Assembly: GCA_009829735.1 (NCBI GenBank)
Contig: CM020619.1
Coordinates: 2,982,590-3,046,589 of the forward strand
Direction of reading: 5' to 3'
From: Pyropia yezoensis
Taxonomy: Eukaryota; Rhodophyta; Bangiophyceae; Bangiales; Bangiaceae
DNA: 64,000 nt
Part shown: piece after piece, positions 21,852-31,776 of the stretch
How positions within the stretch are numbered: position 1 is the stretch's first letter
Layout: every line of letters begins with the position of its first letter
The notes under the pieces: model-generated
The model's input: only the letters and a program-made list of their open reading frames with translations
The model's database searches: none
What the model was told of the DNA's origin: nothing
Position numbers and translations under genes: made by a program

Positions 21852-24587
21852 TTAGACGGTCATGTAGCGGTATTCTTGGCCCGATGAGGCAGACGTGCCC
21901 TGAGGGGTGGTCACCACCACGCCCACCGCCGACCCCGGAGTGCCCGCAGGGGTGGTGCATGTGACCGCGCGGCCGTCCTGCTTGACGTCCCGCAGGGCAG
22001 TGCACGGCTTGCCGCCAACAGTGACGGCCGTGGTGGTGGACAGACCCCACCCATAGACCGTCATTGGGAAGCCGCCGCCCTTGCCGCCGCGCGCGGGGTT
22101 GACGCCCGACACAAACGGCGCGTTGGTGGGGGGCTTGAAGGTCGGCCGCATGAGCAGCACGTCGCCCACAATGACGCGGGGCATGGCCACCACACCCGAC
22201 GGGTGCAGCGCGATGCGGACGCCCGACTGGGGGTGGAAGCTCTCGTGCTTGTTGCCCCCAACAATGCCCTTGCCGTCAGGCGTGAGCTGCAGACGGAACA
22301 CCTGGCCGTTGAAGGACGGGGCAAACTTGGAAGCGAGGAGGTTGCCACGGAGGGAGGGGAAGAGGTTGAGCGTCCACTCCACAAGGCCGTCGGTAGAGGT
22401 GGGGAAGGTGGTCATCGGCTGCGTGTAGCCGGGTGCCGGGCCAGACGTAGTGGGGAAGTGTTTGCATTGGATAGGCGAGTCGCGACCACGGTTGCGGTTG
22501 GGGTGGCCGTAGAACTTGCCGTCCACAATGTCCAGCAGCTTGTCAATGTCCTTTTGGCCCGCCTGCGACATCTGCGTGCAAGACAGGGAGCGCCCGCCGT
22601 AGCCGTCCGACGGCCCATTGTCGGTCGCGTACACGTGGCCGTTGGTGTGGAGGACCATCCCAAAGCTGTTCCGCGTGCCCGCGGCGTAGATGCGCACGTC
22701 GCCGCTCACTTTCCGCGCCTTGCTCTCGTCCTTCATCTGGTCGTACTTGATCGCGCCATTGAAGTTGGGCTTGGTGATGGCCGCGTGGACGATCGCTCCC
22801 GACAGGGGCGAGGCGCCCACAAAGCCGAGCTTCTCTGCTGGAATACCCGCATTGGTCTGACCCCCCACGGAAATGAGCAGGTTTCCGTCGTTAAGGAAGA
22901 CCAAGTCGTTGATGCCGTGGTCGTGCGCCGAGACGGGCAGGCCAGACACGATGGTCTTGCCCTTCTTCAAGCACTTGCCCCCGTTGTAGTTGCCGCCCGT
23001 AGGCACCAGCGTGACCACCTCCCCGTTGGCCCACGCGGTGTTTGGCAGCTTCTTCTTCTTCCAGTCCAGGATGGACGATGACACGTACAGGATGGGGGCC
23101 TTTTGGGCAGGGTTGAACGCCACGCCCAGGATCTCGCGCGAGTTGCCCAGCGGCACCGACTCGCACGTGGCCGTCACGGCCAGGTCGCTGTTGACGGAAA
23201 AGACCGACACAATCCCGACACGGCGACCGACGTAGAGGCGGCCGTCGGGCCCAATGGCCATGCTCGTCGGCTGCTTAAAGGTAACCTTGCCACCGCCCGC
23301 CTTCTTCAGCACATCCCCCTTGAAGACGACCGGAGCCGCCGCCGAAGCAGTGTACTTGAACGGTAGGGCGTTGGACTTGACGCCGCCCACGACGGCGGTG
23401 ATCGGGGCGGGCCCAGAGAAGCCCGCCGGCACCTTGACCTGCACCACCCGCCCCAGCGGGTCGATCTCGGTAATCTTCGACACGACGTTCCCAAACAGGA
23501 TCTTGAGGTCGTGGTCAAACAGGCCCGCGCCGTTGAGGGTCAGCTGGCCCCCGCCGGCGGGCTGCGACTCGGTGAGCGTCGCGTTGATGAGGGCGGGGGT
23601 GAGCTTGGCCATGTCAAACGTGAGCGCCGCGTCGCCCGTGGCCTTGACCACCACCTTGCCCGCCGCGTCGCCAGAGAGGGAGTAGAGCAGCTCCATCGTC
23701 GCCGCCGCACCGGGCGCGAGGTTCACCTCCACAGTTGCCGTCTCGCCCATGGGGGAGGACACCCCATTGGCAAACAGCGCCACTGGCCCGTCGGCAGTGG
23801 CAGAAAAGGACACCTTGCCGCCCGTCGTCCCTGCCGTCAGGGTGGACACGCAGTGCACGACGGTGGCGTCCACATCGTCGGGCGGCGCGAGGCCCGCGGG
23901 GAGGCCGTTGGAAAAGTCCAGCGCCCCCACACGCGCGCCGCCAACGGGGGTGACACCTTCCTTGGCGGGGCTGAGGCCCCACGTCAGCGGCGCCGTCCCC
24001 GCCTTGGCATCGGCCCCCACCGCGTAGCTGTTGCAGTACGCCCCCGCCTGCAGCGTCTGTCGCACGTGGACCACCGTGTCATCGGAGTGCACGTCGCCGG
24101 TCGAGTCCACCACCGTCAGGGTTATGACGTTGTCGCCCACGGGCAGCTTCACCACCCCCTCTACCTCCTTGAGCAGCACCTTGCCGGTCGCCTTGGCCTT
24201 CCACTCGTACGACACCAGCTTGCCAATCTCCCCCGTTGCGGGGTCGGAATAGTGGGTGTGGCTGTCGACGCCCGACAGCATGACGGGGAGGTCCGTCTTT
24301 TGGTCATCCCAGTCCCACACCTCGTACCCATCATTCCCCCCGGGAACGGCGTGTGCCCGATGGTCCTTCCCGCCGTTCAGGTCGGGGCCCGGCGTTGGCG
24401 TCGGCCCCGGCGTTGGCGTTGGCTGGGAGCCCCCCACCACATTCGAGTCGCTGCCGCTGCCACTGCTGCCGCCGTCAGAGGAAGACCCCTTGTTGCGGGT
24501 GCCAAAGAAGACGCCCAGCCCAATGACCAAGCCGGCGGTGAGGACGGCACCAATGACCGCGGGGATGGTCGCCTTGCGCCTCGGCAT
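21852..24587 (-). CDS. Membrane-anchored IPT/TIG and glucose/sorbosone-dehydrogenase-like protein
   Basis: 911-residue predicted type II membrane or surface protein; start chosen at the ATG at 24587, directly before MPRRKATIPAVIGAVLTAGL. Residues about 8-28 are a transmembrane anchor, followed by a Ser/Gly and Thr-Pro linker. Next come a PKD/cadherin-like beta-sandwich (GVDSHTHYSDPATGEIGKLV, VVDSTGDVHSDDTV), a lumenal region with few Cys and a first IPT/TIG-like repeat. Then follows a six-bladed beta-propeller of the glucose/sorbosone dehydrogenase type (QPTSMAIGPDGRLYVGRR, AHDHGINDLVFLNDGNLLIS, YAAGTRNSFGMVLHTNGHVY, ATDNGPSDGYGG, GHPNRNRGRDSP). A second IPT/TIG domain lies at the C-terminus (VSGVNPARGGKGGG). 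Such proteins may oxidise sugars or act as adhesive surface proteins; the substrate is unknown. The low-GC-bias residues and continuous motifs make this one of the clearest genes here. Confidence 0.85.
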   Translation of the reverse strand: MPRRKATIPAVIGAVLTAGLVIGLGVFFGTRNKGSSSDGGSSGSGSDSNVVGGSQPTPTPGPTPTPGPDLNGGKDHRAHAVPGGNDGYEVWDWDDQKTDLPVMLSGVDSHTHYSDPATGEIGKLVSYEWKAKATGKVLLKEVEGVVKLPVGDNVITLTVVDSTGDVHSDDTVVHVRQTLQAGAYCNSYAVGADAKAGTAPLTWGLSPAKEGVTPVGGARVGALDFSNGLPAGLAPPDDVDATVVHCVSTLTAGTTGGKVSFSATADGPVALFANGVSSPMGETATVEVNLAPGAAATMELLYSLSGDAAGKVVVKATGDAALTFDMAKLTPALINATLTESQPAGGGQLTLNGAGLFDHDLKILFGNVVSKITEIDPLGRVVQVKVPAGFSGPAPITAVVGGVKSNALPFKYTASAAAPVVFKGDVLKKAGGGKVTFKQPTSMAIGPDGRLYVGRRVGIVSVFSVNSDLAVTATCESVPLGNSREILGVAFNPAQKAPILYVSSSILDWKKKKLPNTAWANGEVVTLVPTGGNYNGGKCLKKGKTIVSGLPVSAHDHGINDLVFLNDGNLLISVGGQTNAGIPAEKLGFVGASPLSGAIVHAAITKPNFNGAIKYDQMKDESKARKVSGDVRIYAAGTRNSFGMVLHTNGHVYATDNGPSDGYGGRSLSCTQMSQAGQKDIDKLLDIVDGKFYGHPNRNRGRDSPIQCKHFPTTSGPAPGYTQPMTTFPTSTDGLVEWTLNLFPSLRGNLLASKFAPSFNGQVFRLQLTPDGKGIVGGNKHESFHPQSGVRIALHPSGVVAMPRVIVGDVLLMRPTFKPPTNAPFVSGVNPARGGKGGGFPMTVYGWGLSTTTAVTVGGKPCTALRDVKQDGRAVTCTTPAGTPGSAVGVVVTTPQGTSASSGQEYRYMTV

Positions 24588-25311
24588 GGTGGCCGGCTCT
24601 CGCGGGGTCGCCGACGGGCAGTAGCCGGCAGCTGACCGCCACGGTAGTCTACAGAGGTGGCAGCTGGAATAGCGTGTGGTGAGTGGTGGTGCGGGAGGTT
24701 GGTAACGGAGGTGATTGCGGGGGGGAGGGGGAATGTGCGGGGCAGGTGGTCGGGGAGGCACACACGGTAGCAGACACCCCCAGCGGCTCGCCCCCCCTCC
24801 TCGGCTGCGGCCAGCCGTGCGGCACCGCCGTCAGACAACCGGCACCACGGCGTGTCCCGCCCTGGGCGACGGGGGGGTGCCCACAAAAAGGAGCCCCGTC
24901 TGCTCCCCTGGGACCCCGCGGCGGTGGGCACCACCCGCTCTGACCGCCCCGCCCCCCTCCCCCCCCCCCCTGCCACGGCGCCGCGCGTCGCTGTGCGTGT
25001 GGCCAATGCGGCCCCATAGAGGACGGAGGGTGGTGGGGCGTGCGTCCAGCAGGGGTCGGAACGTTGCCACTGCGACCGGTCTACACACCCCCCCCCCCCT
25101 CCCCTGCGGCCTAGGAGCGGACAATCCCACACCGGGAACCCGCCCAACCCCCCCCCCCACCCCCGCGCGTTCCCCCCTCGCCTGGTGCCACCTCTGCACA
25201 CTCTCCCCACCACAGCCGACGACAGGGACGCGACAGGCGGCCGTGGCAGCCGTCACGACCTGTGGACAGTGGCCAGTCTGGGAGACGGGGGTGGCGCGGC
25301 CGCCTCCCCCT

Positions 25312-25342
<31 letters not shown>

Positions 25343-27391
25343 CGGCACTGCCGACGGGTGAGGGCGGCACGGGCAGCATTGACGAGTTTGCCAACCGTCG
25401 GACGCTCGCCGGGCAGCCGCTGGCAGCAGCGGACGGCGTGGCGGGCGGGCCCACACCAGCCGGACCGCCTGCCAGCACACGCCTGGCGCCCGCGCCCATG
25501 CCCTCGCGCTCCCCCCCCCCCCACCCCCGCCGGCCTTTCCTTGAACTGAGCGAGGGAAGGGGGGGGGGGGGGTGGACGCGCTGCCGCGGCCGCTGCGGCT
25601 GCCATCAGAGCAAAAAAAAAGCCGCCAGCCCCTGCGCCCAAGAGCGCGTCTCCGCCGCCCCACCGCCATACGCGAGTGGTGTCAACCGGTGGGGGGGAAG
25701 GGGATCGGCGGGTGGGGCGGGGGGGGGGGACAGGGAAGCCGCCCCTTTCTCGGGCTTGCGCGACGAGAATAAACGCGCCCGCCCCGAGGGCGCCCCGCTA
25801 CATACCGCCACGGGGAACCAGCCGCCGTCCTATGCACCAAGCCGTCCTATGCACCAAGCCGTCCCAGTCCTACACACACCCCTCGCGGATCGTGGCCACC
25901 ATCGCGGGGTGTTGCGTAGGCACGCGCCGCCACCCTGCACCCCTCCCTCTCCCCGAAATCCGTACATCGCATCAACAGCAGAGGAGTGCCGCCGCCAGGC
26001 GCGCCGCCCCATTAGAAAAACGGGTCACGGCGGGGGGGGCCCGCCCAGAGTCGGGGAGGGGGGGCCTCGCACTGGGTGGCCATTGCTACCAGGGGGGGTG
26101 TCCACCCCCGAACCCCGCGGCGTCGACCGCCGGGTGTGGCGGGTGCGCGCAATGGGCCAATGTAGTCCACGGCCGGCTGTCCGAGGGGGGTGGTGACCCG
26201 TTGCTTTTGTAAACCGGTCCTCCAAACCCCTCCGCCGTCGACGAGGCCGCCGCGGGAGGACGGCCCCACCTCGAGGTGGCCTCGAGCCCTCCCCCCTCCC
26301 CAAAATGACACACGACTTCACCAGGCGGAGACACCCAAGCCCACCCATGGCTGGGAGACGCACGACGCCACACACCCCCACGGTGCTCGTCGGCTGAGGT
26401 GGTCGCCCGCCGTCGTTGTCCGGCCACAGAGACCCCCTCCCACCGGAAGAACCGGGCACAGGGGGGAGAGGCCCTACCGCCGCGGATGGGGAGGGGGCAC
26501 ATACCCCGCGCATCCCACCCAACACCCATCAGGGGGGTGTCCGGTCGGGTGGCCCGAAAAGGAGAAGGAAAAAAAAAGCTGGCAGCGGCGACCCACGCCG
26601 TCCGCCCCGCCGCCCCGCTCTCTTCCCAATACCACGACGCCACGCACACGACGGGGCTGCCGCGTCTTTCCCCCCCCCCCTCCACCGCTGTCGCCGCCCG
26701 GCAGCCGCACACGCGCTAGAGGGGCCCCGCGCTCCCCCCTGCGGGTGGCGGCGGGCGGCAGCATCTGGGATGGCCGGGCGGCACACACGACCGCGTCAGC
26801 AACTCGCGAGGCGGTCAGCCCAGGAGTAGCCGTCAATACGGGGCCGACGTTGCACGGCCCATAGGCAGCGGAGGCTGTCCTCGCATGACCACGCCCAGCG
26901 GGCCGCGACAGGGCGGTATCGGTTGACATTGTAGCTGACACCACCCCCACGGCAGCGCGGACAATCCACGAGGTGTACAGTACATACATTCTGTACAGTC
27001 AAGAACGAGATGGCAGGTCACAAGCTCTTTGGGAGGGCAACAGATGCTGCGTCCGTGCCCCCAATGCACTGGCTGTGGCTGCCAACCGGAGGGAGAGAAG
27101 GGGGGAAACGTCGCGCGCACCCACGTCTTGGGCTGTGTGGTAAAAAGCCACGGATCCAGTCCGTGGAAGGAAGCAGGCACCCACGGCAGTGGCGCAGCGT
27201 TGAGGCGTTGACAGGGCGGCGCGCGCGGCGGTGGTGGCGGTGCAGCAAGGCCCGCCAGGTCGTCAAGGGGCGGCTCTGTGCCAGCCATGGGCACTCCCTC
27301 TCGGACAGAGTCACCCGTCTGAATTTGAGGGACACTTGGTGTGGTCGGCTGGTGTCATGTAATTTTCGTGTTATGTGCCGCTTGGGACCAA
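24588..27391. other. Long intergenic stretch, no convincing gene
   Basis: Extremely C-rich. Long open frames exist on both strands (a 493-codon plus frame covers 24715-26196), but their translations are Pro/Arg/Gly-rich and share no motif with known families. C runs are prominent at 25313-25339 and 25510-25520. A TGTACAGTACATACATTCTG word lies at about 26974-26993. A short duplicated unit, CCGTCCTATGCACCAAG, occurs at about 25825-25857. Confidence 0.35.
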
Positions 27392-27558
27392 TCACCTAAG
27401 ATTGCCTGATACAATTGAAGGTTGACTCGATCGCCTGCCGTTCTGCCTCGAAGTCCCCACCCGACCCAGACGAACGGCCGCCGCATCGTAGCCTCGGTGT
27501 CTCGTCATCCCTCTGCCCCTCTGCTCCCAGGCCTCCATGGCAGCCGGGGCGGGGACGC

Positions 27559-29307
27559 CTACTCGATGCCTTGGTCCCTGACAAACGCCCGCACCTCGTC
27601 GTACGCGTCGGCTTCGATAGCCAGGCGGAGGCCCTCGCGGTCCTCCCACAGCTTTGCGCCCAGGTCGGCCGCAAACGCCGCGACCGCCGCCCACCCGCCC
27701 ACCCCCGCAAACCCCGACAGCAGCACCGCCGGCGACGTTCGCACCCGCCCCTTCTCCGCCGCCCACAATGCCACCTGGTCGGCCACGTTGGGCGGCACCC
27801 GCCCACCCTTCATCCGCGGGTGCGCGTGGGCGTTGAGGAAGCGGATGATCTGCGCGGCGGTGATGCCATTCGCCAGCGCATCCGTCACACGGGAGCGGGT
27901 GAGGGTCCCGACCGCCACGTTGGGCATCCGGTACCGAATGTGGACAAAGAGGCCGAGCAGCGCCATCTGGAAGGGCGACGTTGTGTACGCGTACACCCGG
28001 TAGTTGTTCTCCACCACAATGGCCAGCGCGCCAGTGCTGGTGGTGGACAGCAGCGCCTCTGCTGCAGGCCGCGGGGTGGCGGCCACGTCCGACCCGCCCG
28101 CGCCAGGCACCTCCTCCCCAGCGTCGCCGCCTGTCGTCGACGCTGCTGCCGAGCCGACCAGGGACACCCCCACGGGGGTGGGGTAAAAGAGGTCCTCCCC
28201 TCCCCGCCGGGGTGCTGGGGAGCCCGCAAAGCCCGGCAAGAGCACCACCCCCAGCTCGGCGAGCGTCGGTAGAAAGTCGCGCTGCACCGGGGTGCATGCG
28301 CCGACGGGGTAGGCCCGGCCAGGGACAGTGGCGGCCAGAGCAAACAGCAGCGCCACCAGCTCCCGCTGCGTCTCCCCCGGGGGGGGCGCCCCACCCCAAC
28401 GGCTGGGCTCCTCCTCGTCGGGGGCGTCTGGGTCGGCGCTGCCGCCACCGCCGCCACGGTCCCGGGTGCGCCGCTCGTCCGCCGCCCACCCCCCCGCGTG
28501 AGCCATCACGTCGCGGAGGAGCACCCACAGCTGCGCGGGGCCGCTCTTGAGGAGGAACTGGAAGCCCGCCGACGAGATGGTCGCCCCCTCCCCCGACTCC
28601 TCCAGCACCCGCGAGCGGATCAGGGACGCGACCACCGCCTCGGACGGCGCCGCCGGGTTGGACCCCGACAGAGCCACGAGAAAGTGGAGGATGCCCTCCC
28701 ACCGGCGGCGCGCGTGGTCCGACAGCACCTCCACGGGCATCAGCGGCCCGCCCCCCCCCCCCCCATCCTCGTAGGTGCCGCCTGCCGCAATGCTCGCTTT
28801 CATCCCCCCCCACTCCCCGCCCGCCTCTGCGGCGGGGTCCACGCCAAACGGGGCGGGCGTCAGGCCCGCCATTGCCGCCCGCAGGCCCCGCCCGACCACC
28901 GGGTTGAGCCGCAGCCGCACGTCCCCCCCCTTGCCCACCGTCTGGAGGATGACGCGGAGGCCCTTGAGCGCCGCCACCGCCCGCTCGTGCCATTCCCCCG
29001 CCCGCAATCCTGGCCGCGCCCAGCCGCGAAGGGTGTCTGGCGTCAGGCCACCGCCGTCGTCCCCACCATGGACGGGCACGTGTGCCAGGCGCACCACGTA
29101 CAGGCGGGCGGTGGGGGGGAGGGCGCGCAGGACGGCGGGCGCCGCGTGGTCACACGCCGCGTAGAGGGCGTCGAGGAGGTGGGGGGGATAGCGGGAAAGG
29201 TCGCCAAAGAGGGTGCCATGAAGGAGCTCCGTCTGCAGGGCCAGCTCCGCCGCCTTGCGCGCGCGCGCGCTAGCGGTGGGCGGGGGGGGGGCTCCACGGC
29301 CCATCAC
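27559..29307 (-). CDS. GTF2H4: TFIIH core subunit p52/Tfb2
   Basis: 582-residue homologue of the TFIIH p52 subunit (human GTF2H4, yeast Tfb2), which anchors and stimulates the XPB helicase in transcription initiation and nucleotide-excision repair. The N-terminal part has the helical start (ELLHGTLFGDLSRYPPHLLD), then WEGILHFLVALSG and FQFLLKSGPAQLWVLLRDV. The central conserved block matches Tfb2 closely: IVVENNYRVYAYTTSPFQMA, LLGLFVHIRYRMPN, NGITAAQIIRFLNAHAHPRM, VPPNVADQVALWAAEKGRV. The C-terminus (YDEVRAFVRD) corresponds to the p8/Tfb5-binding end. It is longer than the human protein (462 residues) because of Gly/Ala/Pro insertions, including poly-Gly near residue 165. It is uninterrupted by introns. 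The start is the first of two adjacent Met codons, at 29307. Confidence 0.92.
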   Translation of the reverse strand: MMGRGAPPPPTASARARKAAELALQTELLHGTLFGDLSRYPPHLLDALYAACDHAAPAVLRALPPTARLYVVRLAHVPVHGGDDGGGLTPDTLRGWARPGLRAGEWHERAVAALKGLRVILQTVGKGGDVRLRLNPVVGRGLRAAMAGLTPAPFGVDPAAEAGGEWGGMKASIAAGGTYEDGGGGGGPLMPVEVLSDHARRRWEGILHFLVALSGSNPAAPSEAVVASLIRSRVLEESGEGATISSAGFQFLLKSGPAQLWVLLRDVMAHAGGWAADERRTRDRGGGGGSADPDAPDEEEPSRWGGAPPPGETQRELVALLFALAATVPGRAYPVGACTPVQRDFLPTLAELGVVLLPGFAGSPAPRRGGEDLFYPTPVGVSLVGSAAASTTGGDAGEEVPGAGGSDVAATPRPAAEALLSTTSTGALAIVVENNYRVYAYTTSPFQMALLGLFVHIRYRMPNVAVGTLTRSRVTDALANGITAAQIIRFLNAHAHPRMKGGRVPPNVADQVALWAAEKGRVRTSPAVLLSGFAGVGGWAAVAAFAADLGAKLWEDREGLRLAIEADAYDEVRAFVRDQGIE

Positions 29308-30807
29308 GCCATGCGAGGGGTGCCCTCCGGAGGCAGGCGGGTAAAGGGGAGAGGGGAGACAAGGAGGCTAGGGGAGAGGGGCACAGAAAGAGGAGAAGGG
29401 GGACACAAAGAGAAGAGAACGGGGAGAGGACGTATGTACACACGAGCCGCCGACGTGCTTGCCGTTGGGACTCAAAGCCACGTCACATCCAGAAGGACGC
29501 AGGCGAACAAAAAGCGGTGCGACAAGAGAGCTTTGTGTGTCGGAGATGCGACGTGGAGTCTGACATGCTGCCACGTGAAAACTGACATCTTGCACACGTT
29601 TATGGACTTCGTGCCGGGTGATGAATTTGCCCGGGAGGAATCCGACCTTCATAAATTACACAGATTATTTTCACATCTAGATTAGCAAAAAGAGTGCTTG
29701 GCGCTAGCTTAAGACAGCAAAGCACCTGAGCGAGGGGGAGTAGAAGTGATGTTAGATAAAAGCAAGCAGGGATCCGCCTGCTGATTGGTCGGAGAAGACG
29801 ATCGATTTCTCACGAATGCTATGATCGTACGACAGAGGTCAGTCGACCTATCCTTTTATTCACATTGGCAACCATGCTGCACCAAATAGAAAACGCCACA
29901 GAAGCGGAAGAACAAAATAGGAGAGAGAAAAGGGGAGAGCTTTGCTGACAAGAACAAGAAGAGTGCTGTAAAAAAAAGAGGAACCGCTGCCCTGCTGAAC
30001 TGTTCTTTGGTATTGCATGGTCCTGGTTTTTGCCTTATTGGGACAACGACAAGAACACTCTCTAGACAGCGAATGAAAGTGCTCGGATGAGGCGTGTCTA
30101 TCTAAGGAACGCTCGACATGAGCGTTGATCCAACGAACGCTCGACATGAGCGTTCGTTGTTGCACAAACGATGCGATCTGAGACGGTTTGAGACTCCTGA
30201 GAGAAGTAAAGCGACAACAGCACCCACTTCCGACATGCGGAGGCACTCCGGCGAGAAACCCCCGAGACGTAGGAGAACGAGCAAAATCCCACAATAATAC
30301 GACTAAATGACGACCAATTCGCATTCGACTCCAGACACTCAGTCGTTGCAGTTAATCACTCTTTTCGCGAGATCGGGACTCGACTGCGATCCATTGGTCA
30401 GCTCTAAGATGCTAAAGCGAAAGTTGCTCCTAGTCTGGTCTTAGGGCTCATCTGTTTTTACGATGAGACTATGCATTATAGCTTAAGTGTCAGAAATGCA
30501 TTAATGTATTGTGCTAACCATGATCGATGTTCGTTGCCAGAGTGGTTGGTCTCCTCCTTTGCTCAATGGGCCAATCTCACCCGTCGTCTTGCCAACAGGA
30601 ACACTCATCTAGCGCGAAGTAATGCAGTCTCACCAAAAAACATTACAGAAGCCGATTGAAACTGGGGCTTCCGCTGTTTGCAACGTTCTGTAGTTCGAGA
30701 GAGTGCACGGCTAAATTGGGAAACTGGAACGTTGTGACGCTGGAGCGCCGTGCTGAAAGTAGGCGACCGCACACAACTTGCCCGACGTGAACGCTGACCC
30801 ATAAATG
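29308..30807. other. Upstream flank of TFIIH p52 and edge of AT-richer island
   Basis: Base composition shifts from GC-rich to roughly balanced after about 29550 and stays so to about 38400. No gene is recognised. It holds two short palindromes at about 30108-30156 (separate entry). GTATGTACACACGAG at about 29431-29445 is a GTAC-containing word about 130 bp upstream of the p52 start. Confidence 0.35.
30108..30156. repeat. Direct pair of short palindromes
   Basis: AACGCTCGACATGAGCGTT, a hairpin with 7-bp arms and a GACAT loop, occurs at 30108-30126 and again at 30136-30154. In the second copy the arms extend to 9 bp (CG added on each side). The 28-bp period and conserved loop indicate a small structured repeat, not chance. 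Confidence 0.7.
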
Positions 30808-30969
30808 TACTCGACCACGCGCGCCTGCACCAACAATAAAACGTTGGAGAAGCCTTGCGCGTCTCTGCCACAAGCTGCCGAGTGCTGTGGACGCGAGATA
30901 ATATTAATCGCGCTCTCGTTAAGCAACAGTGTGCTTCATCATCCTGAGGCACAATGCGATATATATATT

Positions 30970-31084
30970 GTGCGTCCCGTAAAGAGTGGACGTGCACAGG
31001 TCGTGCAGTGTGGGTTTGATTGGTCCAGTGGCCGATATTTGACATGATCACGACACGTGCACGTCTACTTTTTACGGGACGCAC
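30970..31084. repeat. 115-bp foldback (MITE-like) element, left copy
   Basis: Ends are inverted repeats beginning GTGCGTCCCGTAAA, continuing imperfectly for about 38 bp (GTGGACGTGCAC versus GTAGACGTGCAC). Flanks are TA-rich (TATATATATT on the left, TATAG on the right), so a TA target duplication is possible but not clean. There is no coding capacity. Confidence 0.7.
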
Positions 31085-31164
31085 TATAGTGGTCTGTCAC
31101 GCGCGATCGTTTGTGTGCAAGGTGTTTCATACAAAGCAAGGAAGAATACGATAATCGCACTGAC

Positions 31165-31169
31165 AAAAA
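31165..31169 (-). terminator. Pol III terminator of tRNA-Glu (left copy)
   Basis: Five T on the minus strand, 3 nt past the tRNA 3' end. Confidence 0.6.
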
Positions 31170-31172
31170 GCA

Positions 31173-31278
31173 TTCCGCGTCCGGGAATTGAACCCGGGCC
31201 ACCTGTGAACTGCAACATTGAGAGACAGGTATCCTTCGTGAAGCGCCCGACGAGCTGGAACCACTAGACTAACGCGGA
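31173..31278 (-). tRNA. tRNA-Glu(CTC) with anticodon-loop intron and D-loop insertion, left copy
   Basis: 106-nt gene, exact mate of the copy at 35702-35807. Acceptor TCCGCGT/ACGCGGA, T-arm CCGGG-TTCAATT-CCCGG and anticodon stem CCTGT/ACAGG with loop CTCTCAC identify Glu(CTC). An 11-nt intron sits at the canonical 37/38 position (31208-31218). A second insertion of 23 nt lies in the D-loop (31236-31258). Removing both restores a standard eukaryotic tRNA-Glu. Confidence 0.85.
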
Positions 31279-31686
31279 CATGTTGTGAAAGATGCAACAA
31301 GTAATGTGATTTAATCTCATATAATACCGCACCTGAGTGGGTCACAACCTGTCCATCCGAAGTGTCGTCCCGTCTAGGTGGGCACTTTGGACGGATGACG
31401 CCTAATCCTCCATACCGGCGACGCCCAATCCTGCTACTGAGAGTCGGCTCACATGCACCAGCTGTCCCTTTTGGGACATCCTCGACCATTTTACACGTAC
31501 TGTTCTCAACGAAATATGTCTAGTGGGTATGCGATGTCGAGCGATGAGCTTGCCTTCCGTTACGCGGGCCTGTACGTACAAGCGTCATGGTCATGCGGTA
31601 GGATCGTGTGCACATCTTAAACGGCGTTAAAAAGACAGCCAATGCGGGTTCTTCCTCGTACTCTTGCTGTCCGGACTGAAGGTGAT

Positions 31687-31692
31687 AAAAAA
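31687..31692 (-). terminator. Pol III terminator of tRNA-Pro (left copy)
   Basis: Six T on the minus strand, 12 nt past the tRNA 3' end. Confidence 0.6.
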
Positions 31693-31704
31693 TCACGGTA
31701 TTTC

Positions 31705-31776
31705 GGGGCGTGCCGCGAATTGAACGCGGGACCTCTCGCACCCTAAGCGAGAATCATACCACTAGACCACACGCCC
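31705..31776 (-). tRNA. tRNA-Pro(AGG), left copy
   Basis: 72-nt intronless tRNA. Acceptor GGGCGTG/CACGCCC, anticodon arm CTCGC-TTAGGGT-GCGAG with anticodon AGG, and T-arm CCGCG-TTCAATT-CGCGG with an intact B box. The body matches animal tRNA-Pro(AGG) closely. Exact inverted mate at 35204-35275. Confidence 0.95.

Noticed and set aside
24715..26196. 493-codon plus-strand open frame
   Set aside because: Pro/Arg/Gly-rich throughout, no domain, crosses several C-runs; equally long frames exist on the other strand. Treated as a GC artefact.
30605..31084. Matching open frames in the two inverted-repeat arms as genes
   Set aside because: They run through the foldback element and change sequence at the arm boundary; they are identical only because the DNA is duplicated.
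30960..31090. Clean TA target-site duplication around the foldback element
   Set aside because: Left flank ends ATT and right flank begins TAT, so an exact duplication cannot be assigned.
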